Of a DNA stretch of 14,417 nucleotides, positions 1 to 6,481 are shown one piece after another (the stretch's first letter is position 1; every line of letters starts with the position of its first letter). The notes beneath the pieces were generated by a model that did no database searches, was not told where the DNA came from, and saw nothing but the letters and a program-made list of their open reading frames with translations. The position numbers were made by a program, and so were the translations under genes. The stretch is from the NCBI GenBank assembly GCA_017560285.1, contig JAFYOG010000012.1, positions 1-14,417 of the forward strand, written 5' to 3'. The stretch comes from Clostridia bacterium (GTDB lineage Bacteria > Bacillota > Clostridia > Oscillospirales > CAG-382).

Positions 1-153
1 CTCCTTTAAGAACTGCTCGTTAACTCCGCCTCCAAAAAGCGACATAACAGTTATATCGAATTGTTTCGGGTCCATATTATTCACAAGGTTGACAAGCACC
101 TTTTCGGCGCCGCCATGGCCAAGATCGTGAATAAGAAACAGGATTTTCTTCAT
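1..153 (-). CDS. Glycosyltransferase family 4 (GT-B fold), N-terminal fragment cut by window edge
   Basis: Only the first 51 residues lie in the window; the gene continues past position 1. It begins MKKILFLIHDLGHGGAEKV, and the GGAEKVLVNL motif around residues 14-23 is typical of the N-terminal acceptor domain of GT4 enzymes that build surface polysaccharides. The expected role is transfer of a sugar from a nucleotide-sugar donor to a lipid-linked glycan at the inner face of the membrane; the sugar cannot be read from this fragment. The start ATG shares its A with the TAA stop of the upstream GT2 gene (TAATG), so translational coupling is likely. An AAAGG ribosome binding site lies about 9 bases upstream, inside the GT2 gene. 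It is the fourth gene of the polysaccharide operon whose promoter is near 2712-2740. The family call is firm for such a short piece; the specificity is unknown. Confidence 0.8.
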   Translation of the reverse strand, partial: MKKILFLIHDLGHGGAEKVLVNLVNNMDPKQFDITVMSLFGGGVNEQFLKE

Positions 154-959
154 TACTGTTCGCCTTTCAAATTCCTTTTATGAAGCTTATTATATACAAA
201 CGACGGCAGCAAGCCCACCAAAATAGGACGCAACGCATGGATATATCCGATTTTGGGAAGACCTAATTTTTTCACGCATTGGCGTTTTACGTAGGATTCG
301 TTAAGGCGGTACTTAAAACGACGTCTGGAATACGCATTTCGGTCATCGCGCATAGAATAAAGCGGCAGGTGGATATTTTTGCCCACATAGCCTGCGGCAT
401 ATATCTTCATCCAAAGGTGATAATCCTCTACCCGCAACAGCTTTTTATCTACACAGTAGCCGCCAACCTTATCCAAAACGTTTTTTCGCATTATACAGGG
501 GGCGTGGCAAAAGGGCGAGCCGTGAAGAAAATCCTTTTTGGTAGGAACGTCGGGGTGGCTGATATAGCCCCATTTGCCCGTTTCGTCAAAAAACTCCATA
601 TCACAGCTTACAACCGCCAAGGATTCGTCGGATTCTAACACAGCAAGTTCTTTTTCGAACCTATCGGGGGTGCATATGTCGTCGCCATCCATACGGGCGA
701 TATATTCACTTTCGGCAACGGATAAACACTTGTTAAGGGTAGCATTTAACCCTAAGTTTTGCTCGTTCCGCAATAATTTTATTTTATCGGGATAACGGTC
801 GGCATATTCCTTTGCAACGGCAAAGGTATTATCCTTTGAGCCGTCGTCGCACATTATAAGCTCCCAATCGGTTACGGTTTGGGCAAGTATGCAATCTATT
901 GCCTCGGGCAGGGTGCTTGCGCAATTGTATATGCCCATTATGATGCTTATTTTTGCCAT
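153..959 (-). CDS. Glycosyltransferase family 2 (GT-A fold)
   Basis: A 268-residue GT2 enzyme, expected to add a sugar to the growing lipid-linked repeat unit of an extracellular polysaccharide. The GT-A fold is visible: the N-terminal beta strand ISIIMGIYN (residues 4-12), the nucleotide-binding DDGS at 38-41, and the metal-binding DxD region as DGDD at 91-94. The likely catalytic acidic pair is the ED in RVEDYHLW near residues 176-183. The basic C-terminal region (RRRFKYR onward) with a short hydrophobic stretch may help it sit on the membrane. It starts 7 bases after the stop of the preceding GT4 gene, with a modest AAGG ribosome binding site, and its stop overlaps the next gene by one base. 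The donor sugar is not predictable from sequence; related enzymes use UDP-Glc, UDP-Gal or dTDP-Rha. Confidence 0.9.
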   Translation of the reverse strand: MAKISIIMGIYNCASTLPEAIDCILAQTVTDWELIMCDDGSKDNTFAVAKEYADRYPDKIKLLRNEQNLGLNATLNKCLSVAESEYIARMDGDDICTPDRFEKELAVLESDESLAVVSCDMEFFDETGKWGYISHPDVPTKKDFLHGSPFCHAPCIMRKNVLDKVGGYCVDKKLLRVEDYHLWMKIYAAGYVGKNIHLPLYSMRDDRNAYSRRRFKYRLNESYVKRQCVKKLGLPKIGYIHALRPILVGLLPSFVYNKLHKRNLKGEQ

Positions 960-966
960 AAGTACC

Positions 967-2052
967 TTACTTTTGAATTTCCTTTACGGTTTTTTCTACT
1001 ACCTTGGATTTTTCGAAGGTGGATTCCATATGGGTTCTTGCGGTTTTGCCCATTGCGGCGCGTTGTTCTTTTGAAAGCGAGGCGAACTTAAGCATTGCTT
1101 CGGTTAGGCAGTCACTGCTTTTTACCGTGCAAAGCAAGCCGCTTTCGTTGTTTATGACTGCCTCGCGGCAACCGTATATATCGCTTGTGATAACAGGTCT
1201 GCCTATTGCGGAAGCTTCCAGCAGAACGTTGCTCATACCCTCGTGATAGGAAGGAAGAACCACGCAATCGGATTGCTGATAAAACGGTACGGGGTTTTGT
1301 TGGAAGCCGTGGAACACTGCGATGCCGTCGGCAACAAGCTGTTCTACGGTTTCTTTATATTCGTCCTCGAAGAAGCCCACCAAATCCAGCACGAAATCTA
1401 CTTTTTGCTGTTTTAGGGTGCGGGCGGCGGCAAAAAGCTCGTCCATTCCCTTTTCACGCATTATTCTACCGAGGTACAAGAAATGCAATTTATCGTTATT
1501 GGGATAAGGTGTAAGCTCGTAACGGTTTAGATTAACGCCTGCGCCGGGAAGAAGGCAAACGTTATCGGGCTTTATAATTTTACGTTCTATAAACAAATTG
1601 GCATTGCCCTGATTTTCGAAGAAGGTTACCTTGCTTTTCTTTAACGCGGTTTTATACATAAACTTTACAAGGGTGGCAAGGCCCTTTTTCTGGAAGGCGG
1701 TGCCCAAGCCCTGCACGTTTACGCAATAGGGGATTTTTAGCCTGCGGCAGGCATAGCCGCCGTAAACGTTAGGCTTTATGGAATAGGTTATAACCATTGT
1801 GGGCTGTTCTGCCTTAAGCAGTTTTTTGTATTTGCGGTACAAGCCCAGATCCTTAACGGGGTTAATTCCCCTGCGGTCGACGGGGGTATCTATCATACGG
1901 CAGCCAAGGGCTTTAAAATCCTCTATATGGTCGCCGAAGGGGACGGATATTACAACCTCGCCCTGCTTTAGCAATTCCTCGATAAGCTCGCGGCGGAACT
2001 GCCACAGCATATAGGAATGGTTGGTTATTATAAGAAATTTATTCTTCTTCAT
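967..2052 (-). CDS. Glycosyltransferase family 4, PglA/CapM-like, probable first transferase after the priming enzyme
   Basis: A 361-residue GT-B enzyme of the usual length for GT4. The N-terminal acceptor domain covers roughly residues 1-180, including the NVQGLGTAF segment at 112-120 that is characteristic of the PglA/CapM-like branch. The C-terminal donor domain starts near the linker at 185. The phosphate-binding Arg and Lys are R197 and K201 in LGRIMREKG, and the EX7E motif is E271 and E279 in EGMSNVLLEA. Its start overlaps the end of the phosphoglycosyl transferase gene by 14 bases, with an AAAGGA site upstream, so the two are coupled. In the Campylobacter N-glycan pathway, PglC primes the lipid carrier and PglA adds the next sugar; the same order here suggests, by inference, that this enzyme adds the second sugar to the undecaprenyl-diphosphate-linked product. 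Confidence 0.9.
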   Translation of the reverse strand: MKKNKFLIITNHSYMLWQFRRELIEELLKQGEVVISVPFGDHIEDFKALGCRMIDTPVDRRGINPVKDLGLYRKYKKLLKAEQPTMVITYSIKPNVYGGYACRRLKIPYCVNVQGLGTAFQKKGLATLVKFMYKTALKKSKVTFFENQGNANLFIERKIIKPDNVCLLPGAGVNLNRYELTPYPNNDKLHFLYLGRIMREKGMDELFAAARTLKQQKVDFVLDLVGFFEDEYKETVEQLVADGIAVFHGFQQNPVPFYQQSDCVVLPSYHEGMSNVLLEASAIGRPVITSDIYGCREAVINNESGLLCTVKSSDCLTEAMLKFASLSKEQRAAMGKTARTHMESTFEKSKVVEKTVKEIQK

Positions 2053-2665
2053 TGGTTTTGGATTCCTTTTCTATGGTACCTGTGCCGCCCTCTACAACAC
2101 CCTTTGCAGAGAACACTGCAACGAAGGTGCCAAAGAAGCACTTGATATCCATTATAAAGCCAATTTTTTCCACATATTCGCCATCGAGCTTTGCTTTAAC
2201 GGGAATGGGAAGTTCGTCCCTACCGTTGATTTGCGCCCAACCGGTTAAGCCGGGGCGAACGTCGTTGGCGCCGTACTTTTCTCTTTCGGCAACCAAATCG
2301 TCCTGATTCCACAAGGCGGGACGGGGACCGATAAAGCTCATTTTGCCGGTAAGGATAACCAAAAGCTGAGGAAGCTCGTCCAAAGAGGTTTTACGCAAGA
2401 ATTTACCCACGGGAGTTATCCACTTTGCAGGGTCCTGCAATAAATGGGTAGGCATATCGGAAGGGGTTTCGGTATACATACTGCGGAACTTTGGCATTCT
2501 AAAGGTCTTTTTATGTAGCCCTACGCGTTTTTGCCAAAAGAAAACCGGCCCTTTGGACGTTAATTTAACAATAATAGCCACCAAAAGCATGGGGATAGAC
2601 AGCAAAAGAAGTGCCAAAAATGCTAAAATAAAATCAAGAAGCCGTTTTATAAAATGACGATACAT
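2039..2665 (-). CDS. Priming phosphoglycosyl transferase, PglC-type monotopic (bacterial sugar transferase family)
   Basis: This enzyme should transfer a sugar-1-phosphate from a UDP-sugar to undecaprenyl phosphate, the first step of surface polysaccharide or glycoprotein glycan synthesis. With the chosen start it has 208 residues, the size of the minimal PglC type without the extra membrane domain of WbaP/WcaJ. Residues 11-34 form the re-entrant membrane helix with the Ser-Ile-Pro break at 23-25. The catalytic Asp-Glu dyad is D96-E97 in SLDELPQLL, followed by GKMSFIGPRP at 107-116 and RPGLTGWAQINGRD at 137-150. The frame stays open upstream to a TTG at 2740, but that codon lies inside the -35 box of the promoter, so the ATG at 2665 with a GAGAG site upstream is preferred. 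It is the first gene of the operon. The acidic tail (KESKTNEEE) is unusual but minor. Confidence 0.9.
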   Translation of the reverse strand: MYRHFIKRLLDFILAFLALLLLSIPMLLVAIIVKLTSKGPVFFWQKRVGLHKKTFRMPKFRSMYTETPSDMPTHLLQDPAKWITPVGKFLRKTSLDELPQLLVILTGKMSFIGPRPALWNQDDLVAEREKYGANDVRPGLTGWAQINGRDELPIPVKAKLDGEYVEKIGFIMDIKCFFGTFVAVFSAKGVVEGGTGTIEKESKTNEEE

Positions 2666-2711
2666 AGCAATGTACTCTCTTATTAATTTAATTATATTTA
2701 TACTTAATAGT

Positions 2712-2740
2712 ATTATAACATTTACACGCCGAAATGTCAA
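2712..2740 (-). promoter_or_regulatory. Consensus sigma-A promoter of the polysaccharide operon
   Basis: On the minus strand, TTGACA (2735-2740) and TATAAT (2712-2717) are separated by exactly 17 bp, a perfect match to the vegetative consensus. Transcription would start near 2705, about 40 bases before the ATG at 2665. The position of the -35 box rules out the upstream TTG start of the frame. Confidence 0.88.
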
Positions 2741-2773
2741 CGAAATAAAGGGATATTTGCAAGAAATTATAAG

Positions 2774-2804
2774 AAAAAGTCGGCACCGAAATGCCGACTT
2801 TTGT
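2774..2804 (-). terminator. Intrinsic terminator of the lipoprotein gene
   Basis: Inverted repeat with arms at 2775-2785 and 2792-2802 (GC core GTCGGCA / TGCCGAC) and a 6-base loop, followed on the minus strand by a T-rich run (TTTTTCTT). It begins directly after the lipoprotein stop codon and separates it from the polysaccharide promoter. Confidence 0.9.
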
Positions 2805-2806
2805 TA

Positions 2807-4252
2807 TTAGTTGAACGCTGCGCGGAAAGCGGTATCCATATTTTCTTCGGATACGATAACAACGATGTAATCTACAACGTTTTTGCCTTCTGCTTTATAC
2901 TGACTTGCCTGAGAAATATCGATATTGTAATCGCCGGAAAGCGCGAGCACGCACTTGTTGAAGCGTTCTGCGAGAATATCGGAATAAGGAAGGGCGCTGT
3001 TATCGCGGTAGATGATACCGTTGGGAAGATTTGCATCTGCACGCTGGGTATCGATAATCCAACGCTCTGCGATGCCGTTAACGTTATCGTTAGCGTTTAC
3101 GGTTTCGAAGAAGCTGTATTCTTTATTCTTGATATTGTCGTACTTACGAAGCGAAGTCAAAGCGCTGCTGCCCTTTGCATCTACGCCCAACGCCATAGAG
3201 AAGTTGGGGGTTGCAAGCTTGATATTTTCGGTGATAACGGTTTTATCGAGACCGCGGTATTCTACCAAATTGCCGCCCTTGCTGTTTTCGTCCTTCCAAG
3301 TGAACTCTTCCAAGCCTCTACCTGCGGCAGAGGGGAAGTTCTTTTGAAGGATATCGGTAATAGCCTTATAGGTAAGGTATGCACCGTAATCTGCGAGGCC
3401 GCTATCGGTTTCGCGGTAGAGTGCGCCGTATTTTTGGATATTTTCGGTGTTTGCAAGCTCTGCAAGGAAGATCTCACGCATATCTACAACAGTAGCCATG
3501 GTGCTGTTAAGGGTAGAAAGAACCTGATTGTATACAGTGGTGCTGCCGGGGGTAAAGGTACCTTCGGGAACAACGTCGGGATAAATGGTGGTGCTGTTAG
3601 GCACGAGAACGTAAATAAGCTCTACGGGCTGCTGGCCGGCTTCCTGTACGTTGTAGTTGTATACGGTTTTATTTACGTAGTTTCTGATAGCTTCAAGCTG
3701 AGTAGCAGTGTAAATGTTCTTACCTGCCGCGTCGTCTATCATTTTATCGAAATAAAGATGGGAGTCCACACCAACGGAAACGTTGTTGCCGTTAAGTAAG
3801 CTTTCTGCGGTAGCGTTGTAGTTAGCGTTAACTTCGCGGGCAGGAGAAACATCCTTTTTATCTACCTGAGCGGTTACGAAAAGCTTGTTTACAGCGTATA
3901 GAATATCGACCTGAATAACGAAATAATTGCCGTTAGCAACGGTTTCTACTTCCTTAGCGCCTCCGGTAACACGGATAACCGCGTTAGGTTCGCAGTTGCC
4001 GCTGATTGCAATGGTAGAAGGTGTTACGTTAACTACCTTTACGTTAACGGGAGCTGCGGTTGCGCCATCGGGAGTGGGGATTTCGTCCTCGGTGGCGATG
4101 CTTTCGCCGATAGAGGTATCGCCCAATATTTCGCCGGGGTCAACTTCGGGAACTTCGTCCAAATTTACGCAGGCGGCAAGAACGGTGCTTAAAAGCATAA
4201 GCAAGCCGAGCAAGAATGCCACGCGGCGTGTGTTTTTGACATTGATCTTCAT
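2807..4252 (-). CDS. Lipoprotein with Ig-like domain and degenerate AlgX/AlgJ-like (SGNH/DHHW) domain
   Basis: A 481-residue exported lipoprotein. Residues 1-27 are a basic-hydrophobic signal peptide ending in the lipobox LAAC, so C28 would be lipidated and the protein anchored on the outer face of the membrane. An acidic linker (about 30-68) leads to an Ig-like beta domain (about 70-145, with ISGNCEPNAVIRV). The rest follows the order of motifs in AlgX/AlgJ-like SGNH proteins: GVDSHLYF (161-168), VLVPNSTTIYP (215-225), VVDMRE (255-260), LYRETDSGLADYGAYLTY (278-295), GGNLVEYRGL (326-335), IIYRDNSALP (413-422) and a terminal SEENMD. Family members normally show TDTHW and RDSF; here the His is G285 and the nucleophile Ser is N418, so acetyltransferase or esterase activity looks lost. 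It probably acts as a binding or structural envelope protein. It is a single-gene unit with a GTGAGG ribosome binding site. Confidence 0.8.
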   Translation of the reverse strand: MKINVKNTRRVAFLLGLLMLLSTVLAACVNLDEVPEVDPGEILGDTSIGESIATEDEIPTPDGATAAPVNVKVVNVTPSTIAISGNCEPNAVIRVTGGAKEVETVANGNYFVIQVDILYAVNKLFVTAQVDKKDVSPAREVNANYNATAESLLNGNNVSVGVDSHLYFDKMIDDAAGKNIYTATQLEAIRNYVNKTVYNYNVQEAGQQPVELIYVLVPNSTTIYPDVVPEGTFTPGSTTVYNQVLSTLNSTMATVVDMREIFLAELANTENIQKYGALYRETDSGLADYGAYLTYKAITDILQKNFPSAAGRGLEEFTWKDENSKGGNLVEYRGLDKTVITENIKLATPNFSMALGVDAKGSSALTSLRKYDNIKNKEYSFFETVNANDNVNGIAERWIIDTQRADANLPNGIIYRDNSALPYSDILAERFNKCVLALSGDYNIDISQASQYKAEGKNVVDYIVVIVSEENMDTAFRAAFN

Positions 4253-4303
4253 TTCAAAGCCTCACTTCTTGAGAAATCGGTATAATTTTAACAATTATTA
4301 TTT

Positions 4304-4332
4304 ATTATACACTATTTTTTCGATAAATGCAA
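4304..4332 (-). promoter_or_regulatory. Probable sigma-A promoter of the lipoprotein gene
   Basis: Minus strand: TATAAT at 4304-4309 and TTGCAT at 4327-4332, 17 bp apart. The -10 box is perfect and the -35 box matches TTGACA at three of six positions. The -35 box sits just beyond the stop of the EF-G-like gene. No terminator is visible between the two genes, so some read-through from the EF-G-like gene is also possible. Confidence 0.6.
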
Positions 4333-4334
4333 GA

Positions 4335-6368
4335 CTATTCTTCATCATTCTTTTGAGCTTCTGCAATTACTTTCTGAGCAACTTCTGCGGGAGCTTCTTC
4401 GTATCTTACAAATTCGAAGGTGTAGGAGCCTCTGCCCTGAGTCATAGCGCGGAGCTGAACTGCGTATACCGTCATTTCTGCACAGGGAACCTCGGCTTCG
4501 ATCACGGTGTAGCCCTTACGCATACTTTCGCTCATACCCATAATTCTGCCGCGGCGTTTGCTTACGTCGCCCATAATATCGCCGGAATAAGAGGTGGGAA
4601 TAGTGCACTTAAGGCAGCCGACAGGTTCCAAAATAACAGGATTCGCCTTGGGCAAGCCTTCTTTATATGCCAATTTTGCGGCAAGCTTAAAGGAAATTTC
4701 GTTGGAGTCTACCGCGTGGTAGGAGCCGTCGTACAAATCTGCTTTAAGGTTAGCCATGGGGAAGCCTGCAAGCACGCCCTTAAGCATTGCTTCCTGCAAG
4801 CCCTTTTCTACTGCGGGGTAGAAGTTCTTGGGTACGTTACCGCCCACAACGCTTTGGGTGAAGGTTAAGCCTTCTTCTTCGCCGGGGGCAAAGGTAATTT
4901 TAACGTGGCCGTACTGACCGGAACCGCCGGATTGCTTTTTGTGCTTACCTTCTACCTGAACGCTCTTACGGATAGCCTCGCGGTAGGCGATCTTAGGCTC
5001 GGAAAGCTCGGCAGTTACGCCGTAACGGGTCTTTAATTTAGAGCATACAACGTCCAAATGGATATCGCCCAAGCCGGAAATTGTAAGCTGTTTGGTTTCG
5101 GAATTGTTAAGGTAGCGAAGGGTAGGATCTTCCTCTAAAATCTTTACTATACCTGCGGAAAGCTTATCTTCGTCGTTCTTGGATTTGGGCTTGATCGCCA
5201 TGGTGTAGTAAGGCAAGGGGAATTCGATCTTTTTAAATTCGTTACCTGCGGGACTGTTGCCCAAGGTATCGTTAACGTTGGTGTTTACAAGCTTAACGGC
5301 ATAACCGATGTCGCCGGTAACAAGTTCGTCCACATCGATTTCTTTTTTACCGATACAGGTGCAGATCTTAGAGAACTTTTCTTGCTGACCGGTGGTGATA
5401 TTGTTAAGCACCTGATCCTTTTTAAGGGTGCCGTTCATAACCTTGAAGAACACTTTTTTACCGAAGTTATCGGCAAGAACCTTGAACACGAACAGCTGAG
5501 TTTCGCCGTTTTCGTCGGCATACTTCATAATTTCGAGAGGAGAAACGAAGGAAGCCGCCGCGGTATCCAAGAAGAAGCGGATACCCGACAAATCGGTAGA
5601 AGAACCGCAGAATACGGGGGCAATATCGCCGCTTAGCAAGCCGGAATTTAAAGCTTGGTGCTTTTCGTCCTCGGTAAAGGGCTCTTCCATAAGGAATTTT
5701 TCCATTAATTCTTCGCTGGTGATAGCCAAGGATTCGGAAAGAGCGAGCTTATATTCCGCGATCATATCTTTATATTGATCGGGAAGTTCTATAGGAATGC
5801 GCTTACCTGTTTTCTTTTCGCAGGTAAACACTTCGTCGGTGATAAGGTTATAAAGGCCTATTTCTGCAGTGCCCTCGTTAAAGGGAATAAGCAAAGGACA
5901 AACGCTGGTGCCGAATTGTGCACGTAAGCCCTGGAAGGTTTTTTGGAAGTTGGAGTTTTCGTCGTCGATTTTGTTAACGAAGAACGCCTTGGGTTTGCCT
6001 GCAGAGAATTCCCAGGCAAGCTCGGTACCTACCTTGCATCCGCTCTTTGCGTCTACAACGATAACGGTACTTGCCGCAACGGTCGCCGCCGCTTTTGCTT
6101 CGCCTGCGAAGCCGAACATACCGGGGGCATCCAAAATATTAATCTTTGCGCCCTTCCATTCGATAGTAGCGAGGGCGGTAGAAATGGAATAACCTCTTTT
6201 GATTTCTTCGGGGTCGAAATCGCAGACAGTATTACCGTCGGAGGGGCTGCCTAATCTATCTGTAATCTTCGCGAGATAAAGCATTGCTTCCGCAAAGGAC
6301 GTTTTGCCGTCGCCGCTATGCCCTACAAGGCAGATGTTTCTGATTTGAGAAGACGTGAATTTTGCCAT
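4335..6368 (-). CDS. EF-G-like translational GTPase (EF-G2-type paralogue)
   Basis: A 677-residue multidomain GTPase related to elongation factor G, which drives tRNA-mRNA translocation or ribosome recycling. Domain I carries the P-loop GHSGDGKTS (16-24), switch II DAPGM (80-84) and NKID (132-135). Domain II lies about 290-370, domain III about 385-455, domain IV about 458-580 (GGSGQYGHVKI at 481-491, NFYPAVEKGLQEA at 515-527), and domain V about 580-665 (EPVGCLKCTIP, GDVSKRRGRIMGM). The P-loop and switch II differ from canonical EF-G (GHIDAGKTT, DTPGH): the position of the catalytic His is M84. Canonical bacterial EF-G is also usually somewhat longer and sits in the str operon with rpsL, rpsG and tuf, which are absent here. 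I therefore call it a paralogue, often annotated as fusA in databases. The start is fixed by a perfect GGAGG site upstream. It is transcribed from its own promoter at 6407-6435. Confidence 0.88.
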   Translation of the reverse strand: MAKFTSSQIRNICLVGHSGDGKTSFAEAMLYLAKITDRLGSPSDGNTVCDFDPEEIKRGYSISTALATIEWKGAKINILDAPGMFGFAGEAKAAATVAASTVIVVDAKSGCKVGTELAWEFSAGKPKAFFVNKIDDENSNFQKTFQGLRAQFGTSVCPLLIPFNEGTAEIGLYNLITDEVFTCEKKTGKRIPIELPDQYKDMIAEYKLALSESLAITSEELMEKFLMEEPFTEDEKHQALNSGLLSGDIAPVFCGSSTDLSGIRFFLDTAAASFVSPLEIMKYADENGETQLFVFKVLADNFGKKVFFKVMNGTLKKDQVLNNITTGQQEKFSKICTCIGKKEIDVDELVTGDIGYAVKLVNTNVNDTLGNSPAGNEFKKIEFPLPYYTMAIKPKSKNDEDKLSAGIVKILEEDPTLRYLNNSETKQLTISGLGDIHLDVVCSKLKTRYGVTAELSEPKIAYREAIRKSVQVEGKHKKQSGGSGQYGHVKITFAPGEEEGLTFTQSVVGGNVPKNFYPAVEKGLQEAMLKGVLAGFPMANLKADLYDGSYHAVDSNEISFKLAAKLAYKEGLPKANPVILEPVGCLKCTIPTSYSGDIMGDVSKRRGRIMGMSESMRKGYTVIEAEVPCAEMTVYAVQLRAMTQGRGSYTFEFVRYEEAPAEVAQKVIAEAQKNDEE

Positions 6369-6406
6369 AGTGATTTTCCTCCAAGTGAATATAGTAACAT
6401 ATTGCT

Positions 6407-6435
6407 ATTATATAGCACTTGTTAGAAATAATCAA
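6407..6435 (-). promoter_or_regulatory. Sigma-A promoter of the EF-G-like gene, with palindrome over the -10 box
   Basis: Minus strand: TTGATT (6430-6435) and TATAAT (6407-6412), 17 bp apart; the leader is about 35 bases. A perfect inverted repeat TGCTAT-TAT-ATAGCA (6403-6417) covers the -10 box and could be an operator, though its A/T-richness makes chance occurrence possible. Confidence 0.8.
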
Positions 6436-6481
6436 GGGCAAATTCGATTTTTTTATGCCAAATAACCAAAAAATTTTTAAT

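Noticed and set aside
2666..2740. Upstream extension of the phosphoglycosyl transferase to a TTG start at 2740
   Set aside because: The TTG is part of the TTGACA -35 box and the extension covers the whole promoter; family members begin just before the KRLLDFILA helix, as from the ATG at 2665.
2801..3799. Plus-strand frame of 332 codons opposite the lipoprotein gene
   Set aside because: Antisense shadow: it begins inside the terminator hairpin region and shows no recognisable domain, while the minus strand encodes a coherent lipoprotein.
3927..4868. Plus-strand frame of 313 codons spanning the lipoprotein/EF-G-like junction
   Set aside because: It crosses the promoter and two well-supported minus-strand genes, has composition typical of an antisense frame and has no ribosome binding site.
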